Made by a program: the position numbers and the translations under genes | Shown: piece after piece, positions 1 to 7,470 of the stretch | Numbering within the stretch: the first letter of the stretch is position 1 | How the letters are laid out: each line of letters starts with the position of its first letter | The notes under the pieces: model-generated | Seen by the model: the letters and a program-made list of their open reading frames with translations, nothing else | Told to the model about the DNA's origin: nothing | The model's database searches: none | NCBI RefSeq assembly: GCF_014648555.1 | Contig: NZ_BMRI01000029.1 | Coordinates: forward strand, 60,229-96,500 | Length of the DNA stretch: 36,272 nucleotides | Direction of reading: 5' to 3' | Source: Kitasatospora griseola | GTDB taxonomy: Bacteria > Actinomycetota > Actinomycetes > Streptomycetales > Streptomycetaceae

Positions 1-2
1 GT

Positions 3-803
3 CGTTGGATGCTGGTGGACGCGGAGGGCGTCGCCGTCACTCAGCGGGACGAGCCCTCGATCGGCCGGTTCCGCCCCGTCCCGTCCGCTGACGGCACGTC
101 ACTCTCGCTGACCGCCCCGGACGGCTCCACCCACACGCTCGCCGTGCCGACGCTCGCCGGCGGCGCGCCCGAGGCGACGGTCTCGGTCTTCGGCACGCAC
201 TTCTCCGCCGCCACCGCCCCGAAGGACACCTCCGGGTGGCTGGCCGAGCACCTGCCCGCGAAGCTCGGCGAGGTGCGGCTGGTGCACCTGGACCGCCCGG
301 AGGTCAGCCGGCCGATCAATCCGAAGTACGCGGGCCCGGACGAGACGGTGTCGATGGCGGACGGCTACCCGCTGCTGCTCACCACCACCGCCTCGCTGGT
401 CGAGCTGAACGCCCGGATCGCCGAGGACCACCCGGGCGACGAGCGGAAGGGCGCGGCGCTGCCGATGGAGCGGTTCCGTCCGAACCTGGTGGTGGCCGGC
501 ACCGAGCCGTGGGCGGAGGACGGCTGGCGGCGGGTCCGGGTCGGCGGGCTGGAGTTCCGGGTGGCGAAGCCGTGCGCCCGCTGCGTGGTGACCACCACCG
601 ACCAGGAGACCGGCGAGCGCCGCGGCCCGGAGCCGCTGCGCGCGCTGGGCCGGCATCACCGGTTCGGCCAGAAGCTGGTGTTCGGCCAGAACCTGGTCCC
701 GGTCCGCCCCGCTTCCGCCGCCGAGGTGCTGGGAACGCTGACGGTCGGCGACGAGGTGGAGGTCCTGGAGGCGGTGGAGGCCCCGCAGCCGGACCGCCGC
801 TGA
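3..803 (+). CDS. MOSC domain protein (5' end outside window)
   Basis: This is the 3' part of a MOSC protein (MOSC N-terminal beta-barrel plus MOSC domain). The frame is open to the window edge and its first residues, RWMLVDAEG followed by VTQRDEP, match the usual second strand of the N-terminal barrel, so about 35 residues lie upstream. The later part has FRPNLVV, then the conserved CARCVVTTTDQETGER segment with the pair of cysteines (around position 600) that is typical of MOSC proteins such as mARC/YcbX. The family binds or transfers sulfur and molybdenum cofactor; the substrate here cannot be told from sequence. It ends 131 bases before the next gene on the same strand, a gap in which I see no clear terminator. 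The ATG at 9 is internal to the domain and is unlikely to be the true start. Confidence 0.9.
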   Translation, partial: RWMLVDAEGVAVTQRDEPSIGRFRPVPSADGTSLSLTAPDGSTHTLAVPTLAGGAPEATVSVFGTHFSAATAPKDTSGWLAEHLPAKLGEVRLVHLDRPEVSRPINPKYAGPDETVSMADGYPLLLTTTASLVELNARIAEDHPGDERKGAALPMERFRPNLVVAGTEPWAEDGWRRVRVGGLEFRVAKPCARCVVTTTDQETGERRGPEPLRALGRHHRFGQKLVFGQNLVPVRPASAAEVLGTLTVGDEVEVLEAVEAPQPDRR

Positions 804-934
804 CGAGCACCCGGAACCACCCCCCGGCTCGTTCGTTGAACCGGGCGACGGTCCGGTCGGCCTCTCGCGCTACGGTGGGGGTCATCGCGCAGCGTCTCGC
901 ACGCACTCGACGAAGGCGGGGATGACAGATCGTC

Positions 935-3346
935 ATGGGTGAGCTCAGGGTCCGGGTCACGCAGGACAGCGCCTCCCGGTGGCGGCGGCGCAGCGGGGAG
1001 TACGCGACGCTCCGCGAGGCCCTGGAGGTGGCCGAACCGGGTGACACCCTGACGGTCCGGGCGGGGACGTTCCACGAGGCGGTGCTGGTCGACAAGCCGG
1101 TGACGCTGGTCGCGGAGAAGGGTCCGGGCAGTGTGCGGATCTCGCCGCCGGAGAGCGCGGTGCGCGGGGGCACGGCGCTGACGGTGACGGCGGGCGCGAC
1201 GATCCGCGGCCTGACGGTCGCGGGCTCCGACCGCTCCGCCCCGGCGGTGCTGCTGGCGGGCGCGGACGGCGCGGCGCTGGTGGACTGCCGGATCGAGACG
1301 TCCTCCGCGGTGGGGGTGGAGCTCGCGGACGGCACCCGGGCGCAGCTGGTCAACTGCACGGTGGAGAACCCGTCCGGTCTGGGCATCCGTCTGCGGGCGC
1401 AGGCGCAGGCCGAGTTGGCGGACTGCGAGGTCTCGGCGGCGGGGCAGAGCGGCGTGGCGGTGCTGTCGGGTTCGCGGCTGCGCGCGGAGCGGCTGAAGGT
1501 GCACCACGCGGGCGGCGCGGGTCTGCTGCTGGCCGATCCCGGGTCGCTGGCGGAGCTGACGGGCTGCGAGCTGTACGAGGTGCGCGGCTCGGGCGTGCAG
1601 GCCGAGGCGCAGGCGGTGGGCCGGTTGACGGACTGCACGGTGCACCGGGTGTCCGGCAACGGGCTGAGCCTGGACACCGGGGCGGAGCTGGAGCTGTCCT
1701 CCTGCCGGGTGCACGAGGTGCCGGAGAACGCGGCCGATCTGCGCGGCGGCGCGAAGCTGACGTTGCGGCAGGTGACGATGCACGGCTTCGGCCGGGGCGC
1801 GCTGTCGGTGTGGGACGGCGGGACGAAGGTGCTGGCGGAGAGCTGCCGGTTCCACTCCGCGCAGGGCGACTACCCGGCGCTGTGGGTGAGCGACGGCGCG
1901 GCCCTGGAGCTCGCCGACTGCTCGCTCGACGACCTGCCCGACGCGCTGTTCGTCCTCGACCAGGGTTCGTCGGTCGCGGCCCGCGACTGCTCGTTCACCG
2001 CGATCCGCTCCTCCGCGGTCTCGGTCTCGGGCGGGGCCGGCGCGGACCTGTCGGGCTGCCGGATCCAGGGTGCGGGCACCGGCCTGTGGTTCCGCGACCA
2101 CGGCTCGGGCGGCCTGTTGACGAACTGCGAGATCGCGGACGTCGCCACCGGTGTGATCGTCACCAAGGGCGCGGACCCGGTGCTGCGCGAGTGCACGGTG
2201 CGCGGTGCGAGCGAGGCCGGGGTGTACGTGTCGGCGCAGGGCCGCGGCGAGTTCGACACGGTGCGGGTGTCGCAGGGCGGCGGGTTCGGCTTCCACGTGA
2301 TCGACGGCTGCCGGACGAAGCTGGTGCGCTGCCGGGCGGAGCGCAACGCCCGGGCCGGGTTCGAGTTCTCCGAGCCGGGCCCGGTCGCCGAGGGCTGCAC
2401 CTCGGACGACGCCGCGCCGCTGCCCGCCCCGCGTCCGGCCGAACCGGCCGCTCCCCCGTTGGCCTCCCTCGCTCCCGCTGTCCTGACCTCCGCCTCCGCT
2501 GCTCTTCCGGCACCGGCGGTGATCGCCCCCATCCCGGACTGCCGCCCGCCGGAGGTGGCGCTGGCCGAGCTGGACTCCCTGGTGGGCCTGGCGACGGTCA
2601 AGCAGGAGGTGCGGACGCTGATCGACCTGATCTCGGTCGGCCGGGCCCGCCAGCGGGCCGGTCTGAAGGCGCCGTCGCCGCGTCGGCACCTGGTCTTCAC
2701 GGGCTCCCCCGGCACCGGCAAGACCACCGTGGCCCGCCTGTACGGCGAGATCCTGGCCTCGCTGGGCGTCCTGCAGCGCGGCCACCTGGTGGAGGTCGCC
2801 CGGCTGGACCTGGTCGGCGAGCACATCGGCTCCACCGCGATCCGTACCGCCGCGGCGTTCGACAAGGCGCGCGGCGGAGTGCTGTTCATCGACGAGGCGT
2901 ACGCGCTGGCCCCGGAGGACGGCGGGCGGGACTTCGGCCGGGAGGCGATCGACACGCTGGTGAAGCTGATGGAGGACCACCGCGACGAGGTGGTGATCAT
3001 CGTGGCGGGCTACACCGCGGAGATGGAGCGCTTCCTCGCCGCCAACCCCGGCCTGTCCTCCCGGTTCTCCCGGACCGTCACCTTCCCCGACTACACCGCC
3101 GACGAGCTGCTCGACATCGCCCGCTCGCAGGCCACCGAGCACGAGTACCACCTCGACCCGGCCACCGAGACCGCCCTGCACGCCCACTTCACCACCCTCG
3201 ACCGGGGCGTGGGCTTCGGCAACGGGCGCACCGCCCGCCAGGTCTTCGAGAGCATGATCGAACGCCACGCCTCCCGGGTCGCCCAGCTCGCCGACCCGAC
3301 CACCGAGGACCTGCAACTCCTGGTCCCCGCCGACCTGCCGGCCTGA
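935..3346 (+). CDS. Right-handed beta-helix / CbxX-EccA-type AAA+ ATPase fusion
   Basis: An 803-residue protein with two very different halves. Residues about 15-480 are a long series of short degenerate repeats of the pectin-lyase-like right-handed beta-helix (pattern of L-x-D/N-C followed by small and hydrophobic residues, e.g. LVDCRI, LVNCTV, LTGCEL, LTDCTV, LSSCRV). A Pro/Ala-rich linker spans about 480-535. Residues about 540-800 are an AAA+ ATPase of the CbxX/CfqX, SpoVK and EccA type: VGLATVKQEV, Walker A GSPGTGKTT at 590-598, Walker B VLFIDEA with D653-E654, then RFSRTVTFPDYT and GNGRTARQVFE of the lid. There is no signal peptide or membrane helix, so it should be cytoplasmic. CbxX-type ATPases remodel protein complexes; the beta-helix may be the partner-binding part (inference). 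No ESX/type VII gene is nearby. The ATG at 935 follows a G-rich ribosome site near 913-921. Confidence 0.9.
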   Translation: MGELRVRVTQDSASRWRRRSGEYATLREALEVAEPGDTLTVRAGTFHEAVLVDKPVTLVAEKGPGSVRISPPESAVRGGTALTVTAGATIRGLTVAGSDRSAPAVLLAGADGAALVDCRIETSSAVGVELADGTRAQLVNCTVENPSGLGIRLRAQAQAELADCEVSAAGQSGVAVLSGSRLRAERLKVHHAGGAGLLLADPGSLAELTGCELYEVRGSGVQAEAQAVGRLTDCTVHRVSGNGLSLDTGAELELSSCRVHEVPENAADLRGGAKLTLRQVTMHGFGRGALSVWDGGTKVLAESCRFHSAQGDYPALWVSDGAALELADCSLDDLPDALFVLDQGSSVAARDCSFTAIRSSAVSVSGGAGADLSGCRIQGAGTGLWFRDHGSGGLLTNCEIADVATGVIVTKGADPVLRECTVRGASEAGVYVSAQGRGEFDTVRVSQGGGFGFHVIDGCRTKLVRCRAERNARAGFEFSEPGPVAEGCTSDDAAPLPAPRPAEPAAPPLASLAPAVLTSASAALPAPAVIAPIPDCRPPEVALAELDSLVGLATVKQEVRTLIDLISVGRARQRAGLKAPSPRRHLVFTGSPGTGKTTVARLYGEILASLGVLQRGHLVEVARLDLVGEHIGSTAIRTAAAFDKARGGVLFIDEAYALAPEDGGRDFGREAIDTLVKLMEDHRDEVVIIVAGYTAEMERFLAANPGLSSRFSRTVTFPDYTADELLDIARSQATEHEYHLDPATETALHAHFTTLDRGVGFGNGRTARQVFESMIERHASRVAQLADPTTEDLQLLVPADLPA

Positions 3347-3370
3347 GCCCTCTTCCCGACCGGCCGACCT

Positions 3371-3397
3371 CCGGCCCCGCCGACCTGGTGGGGCCGG
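3371..3397. terminator. Bidirectional hairpin between convergent genes
   Basis: Arms CCGGCCCCGCC and GGTGGGGCCGG (one G-T pair) around the loop GACCT. It lies in the 70-base gap between the plus-strand AAA+ gene and the minus-strand merR gene, so it can serve both. There is no U-tract, as is usual in high-GC actinobacteria. Confidence 0.65.
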
Positions 3398-3416
3398 TGG
3401 CTGCGCTGACGGCGCG

Positions 3417-3779
3417 TCAGCTGCGGTACGGCGCGAGTGTGGCGGCCAGGCGGTCGCGCAGCGCGGTCTGGGCGGCGATCCGGCGGTCCAGCACGGCGAG
3501 GCGTTCCCGGGCGACGGCCAGTGCCTGCCCGGACGGCGGGCCGCTGGTCAGGTCGCCGTCCAGGCACGGCAGGAACACCTGCACGTCGTCGAGGGTGAGT
3601 CCGGCGGCCAGCAGGGCGCGGATGTTGCGGACCCGGACGGCCGCGCCCGCGGCGTACACCCGGTAGCCGTTGGCGGCGCGCCCCGAACTGATCAGCCCCG
3701 CCTGCTCGTAGTGCCGCAGCGCCCGGGCCGTGGCGCCGGTCGCGGCGGCCAGTTCACCGATCCGCACCCGCCCGATCAT
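3417..3779 (-). CDS. MerR family transcriptional regulator
   Basis: A 120-residue MerR-type regulator. The N-terminus has the winged helix-turn-helix signature: MIGRVRIGELAAATGATARALRHYE followed by GLISSGRAANGYRVY, then RVRNIRALLAAGLTLDDV and the dimerisation coiled coil (AVARERLAVLDRRIAAQTALRDRLA). The effector-binding tail is very short. A single cysteine (in FLPCLDG) precedes the coiled coil, so a metal-binding role is not evident. The start at 3779 is chosen because the motif begins there and its ATG overlaps the stop of the upstream SDR as ATGA (3776-3779), indicating translational coupling; longer upstream reading has no family similarity. It probably controls its own operon through the palindrome at 4531-4554. 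Confidence 0.93.
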   Translation of the reverse strand: MIGRVRIGELAAATGATARALRHYEQAGLISSGRAANGYRVYAAGAAVRVRNIRALLAAGLTLDDVQVFLPCLDGDLTSGPPSGQALAVARERLAVLDRRIAAQTALRDRLAATLAPYRS

Positions 3780-4516
3780 GCCACCACGGCCCCGCCGTCC
3801 ACCGGCAGCACCACCCCGGTGACGAACGACGCCCCCGGCTCGGCGAGTCGGGTGATCGCCCAGGCCACCTCCGCCGGCCGTCCGAGCCGCCCCGCCGGGG
3901 TGTGCGCCACCTGCCAGGCCCGCAGCGCGGCCAACCGATCCGGCGTCAGCCCGCGCACGATCGGCGTCTCGACCGCCCCCGGCGCGACGGCCACCACCCG
4001 CACGCCCTGCGGCGCGAGTTCGACCGCCCAACTGCGGGTGAGCGACTCCAGCCCGGCCTTCGTCGCCGCGTACACCGAACTGCCCGGCCAGCCGCGCTGC
4101 CCGATCGCCGTGCTGACGTTCACCACCACGCCCCGCGCGGCGACCAGCAACGGCAGGGCGCTTCCGGTGAGCAGCGCGGGCCCGACCAGATTGGTCGCCA
4201 GCTGCTCCTCGACCGCGTCCCGCCGCAACTCCCCGAGCGGCGCGCTGCGCACCACCCCCGCGTTGTTGACCAGCACGTCCAGCCGGCCGTACCGCTCACC
4301 CACCGCCGCGGCGATCCGCTCCGGCCCGCCGGGCGCGGCGACGTCCCCGACCAGCACGTCGATTGCCTTGTGCCCTGCGGCCGTTGCCTCCAGCGCCGCC
4401 CTTCCCCGCCCGACCGCGACCACCCGCGCCCCTTGCCCCGCGAAGGCCTGCGCCGTCGCCCGTCCGATACCGCTGCCCGCCCCGGTGACCAGGACGATCC
4501 GCTCCTCAGGTGTCAT
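3776..4516 (-). CDS. SDR family NAD(P)-dependent oxidoreductase
   Basis: A 246-residue classical short-chain dehydrogenase/reductase. The cofactor motif TGAGSGIG is at residues 11-18, NNAG at 84-87, and YAATK gives Y149 and K153; the C-terminal VDGG is also present. The residue 13 before the catalytic tyrosine, normally Ser, is Thr136 (Ser135 is its neighbour), which is a conservative but uncommon change. The substrate is unknown. It is the first gene of a two-gene operon, overlapping merR by four bases. The start at 4516 lacks a purine-rich ribosome site and sits just below a promoter-like region with the MerR-type palindrome, so the message may be leaderless. Confidence 0.93.
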   Translation of the reverse strand: MTPEERIVLVTGAGSGIGRATAQAFAGQGARVVAVGRGRAALEATAAGHKAIDVLVGDVAAPGGPERIAAAVGERYGRLDVLVNNAGVVRSAPLGELRRDAVEEQLATNLVGPALLTGSALPLLVAARGVVVNVSTAIGQRGWPGSSVYAATKAGLESLTRSWAVELAPQGVRVVAVAPGAVETPIVRGLTPDRLAALRAWQVAHTPAGRLGRPAEVAWAITRLAEPGASFVTGVVLPVDGGAVVA

Positions 4517-4523
4517 GCCGCAG

Positions 4524-4556
4524 ATCGTCCGACCCTGCCGCCAACGGCAGGGTCAA
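4524..4556 (-). promoter_or_regulatory. MerR-type promoter/operator of the SDR-merR operon
   Basis: On the minus strand a -35 box TTGACC (4556-4551) is followed by a perfect palindrome, arms GACCCTGCCG and CGGCAGGGTC around a 4-base centre (4531-4554), and a weak -10 GACGAT (4529-4524). The spacer is about 21 bases, longer than the usual 17-18. A dyad inside an over-long spacer is the hallmark of promoters controlled by MerR-family proteins. The same hairpin lies 13 bases past the stop of the upstream SDR gene (stop at 4567) and could also help to terminate it. Confidence 0.65.
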
Positions 4557-4566
4557 GCGCGGGCGT

Positions 4567-5286
4567 TCAGGCGAGTCGGCCGCCGCCGTCGACGTGCAGG
4601 ACGGTACCGGTGACGTACGGGTTGTCGATCGCGTACAGGACGGCCTTGACCAGGTCCTCGGGGCTGCCGACCCGGCGGGCGGGGTTTCGAACGGCGACCT
4701 GCCGCAGGAACTCCTCCTTGCCCGCGCCGAGGCCGTCCCAGGAGCCGGTGTCGACGATGCCCGGGGAGACGGCGTTGACCCGCAGCGGGGCGAGTTCCAC
4801 GGCGAGGGCCTGCACCAGGAACGCCAGCGCCCCGTTGGTGGTGGCCATCACGGTGCGGGCGGGCGCGGGGCGCCAGGCGGCGACGCCGGAGAAGAAGGTC
4901 ATCGAGCCGCCGTCGGCGAACTGCCCCGCGAGGTGCTTGGCGAGCAGCAGCGGACCGATCACCTTCGCGTCGAACGCCCGCCGGATGTCGGCGAGTTGCA
5001 GGTCCTTCAGCGGTCCGTTGGCGGGCATCCCGGCCGTCGACACCAGGTGGTCGACCCGCCCGGCCCGGGCCGCCAGCGCCTCGATCGACGCCTCCTCGGT
5101 CAGATCGACGGGCACCACGGTGGACGGGCCGGTCAGCTCGCCCGCCGTCCACTCCAGCTTCCGCGGATCGGGCCCGGCGAGCACCAGCTCGGCCCCGGCG
5201 GCGGAGGCGGCGTGCGCGAGCAGTCGGCCGGTGCGCGATCCGGCGCCGACCACGACGACGCGGCGGCCTGCGAGAGATTCGGACAT
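4567..5286 (-). CDS. Atypical SDR family oxidoreductase lacking the Tyr-Lys pair
   Basis: A 239-residue Rossmann-fold SDR. The N-terminal glycine motif reads GAGSRTG at 14-20 (canonical second Gly is R18), and the NNAG position reads STAG. The catalytic serine is probably S133 (FFSG). Where YxxxK is expected the sequence is VMATTNGAL, placing V146 or M147 at the Tyr position and N151 at the Lys position. The rest is orthodox (LAVELAPLRVNAVSPGIVDT, VDGGG). I recall related actinobacterial and proteobacterial SDRs with an Asn in place of Lys, so this is probably a subfamily trait and not recent decay. The start at 5286 has AGGAG nine bases upstream. It is divergent from a lysR gene, whose product is the likely regulator. 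Confidence 0.9.
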   Translation of the reverse strand: MSESLAGRRVVVVGAGSRTGRLLAHAASAAGAELVLAGPDPRKLEWTAGELTGPSTVVPVDLTEEASIEALAARAGRVDHLVSTAGMPANGPLKDLQLADIRRAFDAKVIGPLLLAKHLAGQFADGGSMTFFSGVAAWRPAPARTVMATTNGALAFLVQALAVELAPLRVNAVSPGIVDTGSWDGLGAGKEEFLRQVAVRNPARRVGSPEDLVKAVLYAIDNPYVTGTVLHVDGGGRLA

Positions 5287-5386
5287 TCTGGAGCTCCTGT
5301 CGGTTCGAGCGGTACTCCCTCCACCCTGCTCGACCTGCGGCGATAGGTCCAAGGCTTGTTCTTCACCCCAGCCATAAACTGTGTGC
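5287..5386. promoter_or_regulatory. Divergent SDR / lysR control region
   Basis: A 100-base gap between divergent genes, the usual place for LysR-type operators. It contains the odd-length palindrome CAAGGCTTG (5350-5358) and the inverted repeat GGCT-N13-AGCC (5353-5373). On the plus strand TAAACT (5375-5380) fits a -10 box and lies six bases before the lysR ATG, so that message may be leaderless. No strong -35 is visible for either gene. Confidence 0.4.
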
Positions 5387-6325
5387 ATGGCAGCAACGCT
5401 CCGGCAGCTCGAATACCTGGTCACCGTCGTCGACACCGGCTCCTTCACCCGGGCCGCCGAACAGTTGCACGTCACCCAGCCCGCCCTCTCCCACCAGGTC
5501 CGGGCCCTGGAGTCCGCCCTCGGCGGCCCCCTCCTCGAACGCCTCCCGCGCGCCGTCCGCCCCACCCCGCTCGGCCGGGCCGTCCTCCCGCACGCCCGCG
5601 CCGTCCTCGCCGACGCCCAGCGCCTGCACGCCGCGGCCCGCCGCACCGCCGGCCTGGAGGACGGCGAACTCGAGGTCGCCACCGTCCACTCCATCGCCCT
5701 CGGCATCCTCCCGCCGGTCCTGCGCGCCTGGCGCCGCCGGTACCCCGCCGTCCGCATCCGCCTGCGCGAGTACCCGCACGCGGACCTGCTGCGCGCCGCG
5801 ATGGCCGCCGGCGGCGCGGACCTCGCCGTCGGCCCGGTCCCCACCGACTGGGACGGCCCCGTACGGGAGTTGGGCGTCGAGGAGTTCGCCCTCGTCCTCC
5901 CCTCCGACGACCCCCTCGCCAACCCCCCGGACGGCGCCCTCCCCCTGTCCGCCCTCGCCGACCGCGACTGGGTCCACTACGCCCCCGGCCACGGCCTCGC
6001 CGAACTCCTCGACCAGTCCTGCGCCCGCGCCGGCTTCCTCCCTCGCCCCGCCGTCCGCACCGAACAGACCGCCGCCGCCCCCATGCTCGCCGCCGCCGGC
6101 CTCGGCCCCGCCCTCGTCCCCGCCACCATCCTCCCCCCCACCCTCGACGCCGCCGTCCTCCACCCCCACCCCCCGATCCACCGCCCCCTAGCCGCCTACA
6201 CCCGCACCCGCCCCGACCACCTCACCACCACCTTCACCGAAATCCTCGCCACCCACACCCGCCTCACCGCCGGCAATCCGCAAAGCTCCGCAGGAAGGAC
6301 GGCTCACATTGATTGCGCCGACTGA
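5387..6325 (+). CDS. LysR family transcriptional regulator
   Basis: A 312-residue LysR-type regulator. The N-terminal helix-turn-helix is clear: TLRQLEYLVTVVDTGSFTRAAEQLHVTQPALSHQVRALESALGGPLLER. The C-terminal substrate-binding domain runs from about residue 90 (VATVHSIALGILPPVLRAW) to about 285. It is divergent from the atypical SDR gene, the classical target arrangement. ATG 5387 is preferred over GTG 5381 because it gives the standard N-terminus and follows a -10-like TAAACT by six bases. The last 20 or so codons are odd for the family and the gene overlaps the next gene by 17 bases, so the original 3' end may have been altered. The third-position composition near the end is almost pure C. 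Confidence 0.92.
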   Translation: MAATLRQLEYLVTVVDTGSFTRAAEQLHVTQPALSHQVRALESALGGPLLERLPRAVRPTPLGRAVLPHARAVLADAQRLHAAARRTAGLEDGELEVATVHSIALGILPPVLRAWRRRYPAVRIRLREYPHADLLRAAMAAGGADLAVGPVPTDWDGPVRELGVEEFALVLPSDDPLANPPDGALPLSALADRDWVHYAPGHGLAELLDQSCARAGFLPRPAVRTEQTAAAPMLAAAGLGPALVPATILPPTLDAAVLHPHPPIHRPLAAYTRTRPDHLTTTFTEILATHTRLTAGNPQSSAGRTAHIDCAD

Positions 6326-7028
6326 AATCGATCTGCAACAGCTCCTGATCGACTGGTACGGCAGGGAATCCGAGCCGAGTTCCCCGCTTCCCGCCGAAAT
6401 CGCCTGGCTTCCGGACGATGCGAAACGAGCATTTGCGGCGGCGTCACGAACAATGTGGCGCTACGACGCGCCACGGGCATTCCGAAACCTCCGACCCGAC
6501 CGGGAAGACCCACGCATGAAGATCTTCCTGTCCGACCCGGACTTCGACATGGCGCTGGCCCTCAGGGGCAGTCGGCCCGACACCGTCCACGAGGCGAGTT
6601 GGGACAGCCCGGATTGGTCTGCCTTGCCGGAAGACCTGCCAACGGCCCTGAAGCACCACTTCGTCAAGACCATTGCGGACGACCCGAGGTTCTACTCGGC
6701 TCATGCTGTCATCGAAGACGATCTCGCCCACGGCGCACTGTCCTCAATGATCGAGATCGCGTTCACCCCATGGAAGTCGTATCCGGGGGAACGAATCTTC
6801 CTCGGAGAGCACGTGATCGGCATCATTTCACCCGCCCACAGCGGCAGGTGGCCCAGTTCGCACATCGAAGGGGCGAAGCGCGTCCAGTTCGCCGCCAAGG
6901 ATCGGGGCATTCTGGACTTCACTGCCGACATTCCCGCGATCGACGGCTGGATGAGATTCCGCCCGGAAGAACTGCCGCCGCAGGTGCGCGCCGATCTGGG
7001 CATCAGCAAGCGCACCCCGAACAGTTGA
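6309..7028 (+). CDS. Hypothetical protein of lower GC content
   Basis: A 239-residue protein I do not recognise. It is soluble, rich in acidic residues and Trp/Phe (DWYGRESEP, DDPRFYSAHAVIEDD, GEHVIGIISPAHSGRWPSS), with no signal peptide, membrane helix or cysteine cluster. The start is TTG 6309, supported by a strong AGGAAGGA (6292-6299) nine bases upstream that lies inside the end of lysR. Its codons end in A or T far more often than those of all neighbours, which suggests recent acquisition. Solitary proteins of this style are sometimes immunity or toxin-related, but nothing in the sequence proves it. A hairpin at 7032-7072 follows. Confidence 0.8.
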   Translation: MIAPTEIDLQQLLIDWYGRESEPSSPLPAEIAWLPDDAKRAFAAASRTMWRYDAPRAFRNLRPDREDPRMKIFLSDPDFDMALALRGSRPDTVHEASWDSPDWSALPEDLPTALKHHFVKTIADDPRFYSAHAVIEDDLAHGALSSMIEIAFTPWKSYPGERIFLGEHVIGIISPAHSGRWPSSHIEGAKRVQFAAKDRGILDFTADIPAIDGWMRFRPEELPPQVRADLGISKRTPNS

Positions 7029-7031
7029 CGA

Positions 7032-7072
7032 AATCCCGGGTCGCGAGTACTTCACTCGAGATCCGGGGATTC
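7032..7072. terminator. Hairpin between convergent hypothetical genes
   Basis: A two-part stem-loop: outer arms AATCCCGG and CCGGGGATT (one bulge), inner arms CGAGT (7044-7048) and ACTCG (7054-7058) around ACTTC. It begins four bases past the stop of the plus-strand gene. Confidence 0.5.
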
Positions 7073-7110
7073 GACACCTGCCGTCGGGTTTCAGCGCCGA
7101 CGTACGACGC

Positions 7111-7380
7111 TCAGGCGTCCGGGATGTCCGGTTTCGCCGCCGCGAGCATCGCGCCGGGGATGACGACCAGGCGTTCGCCCTCGCCGATCCGGACGCCTTC
7201 GGGGAGGCGGTCGCGGTAGGCCTCGGTCGCGTCCGTTCCGATGACGGCGATGTCGCCGTTGGCGAGTCGCCAGATGTCCGGGCATTCGTCGCGGCCGTCG
7301 GAGAGGCCCAGCTCGGCGGCCGACTTCCCCAGGCGCTCGGCGAACGGTGCGGACAGGTCGATGTTCCAGGTGCGGCCCAT
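7111..7380 (-). CDS. Small hypothetical protein
   Basis: An 89-residue protein: MGRTWNIDLSAPFAERLGKSAAELGLS, then CPDIWRLANGDIAVIGTDATEAYRDRLPEGVRIGEGERLVVIP. I recognise the pattern (PDIW...NGD.AVIGTD...) from small conserved hypothetical proteins of streptomycetes, often near other accessory genes, with no known role. It is soluble with one cysteine. The start at 7380 is chosen because the family begins WN.DL; a weak GAGG lies upstream. A longer form starting at 7416 would add twelve residues without similarity. Confidence 0.78.
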   Translation of the reverse strand: MGRTWNIDLSAPFAERLGKSAAELGLSDGRDECPDIWRLANGDIAVIGTDATEAYRDRLPEGVRIGEGERLVVIPGAMLAAAKPDIPDA

Positions 7381-7470
7381 GTGTGCCTCGTCCGTCGATG
7401 CAGCAGTGACCGGCAAGCCTAGCCCTGACGAGCCGTCATCGAACCTGTCGTGCGCGCCCGTTCGTCTCGC

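Noticed and set aside
836..876. Promoter TTGAAC (836-841) with TACGGT (871-876) before the AAA+ gene
   Set aside because: The spacing of 29 bases is far too long for a sigma-70-type promoter and no better -35 fits TACGGT.
379..3316. Long minus-strand open frames opposite the MOSC and AAA+ genes
   Set aside because: Low-complexity His/Arg/Gly-rich translations with no ribosome site; products of GC-biased codons on the other strand.
935..3346. Part of a type VII secretion (ESX) locus
   Set aside because: The ATPase domain is EccA-like but there are no eccB-E, mycP or WXG100 genes here and the N-terminal domain is not TPR.
6309..7028. Insertion sequence or phage remnant carrying the low-GC gene
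   Set aside because: No transposase, integrase, terminal inverted repeats or target-site duplication could be seen around it.
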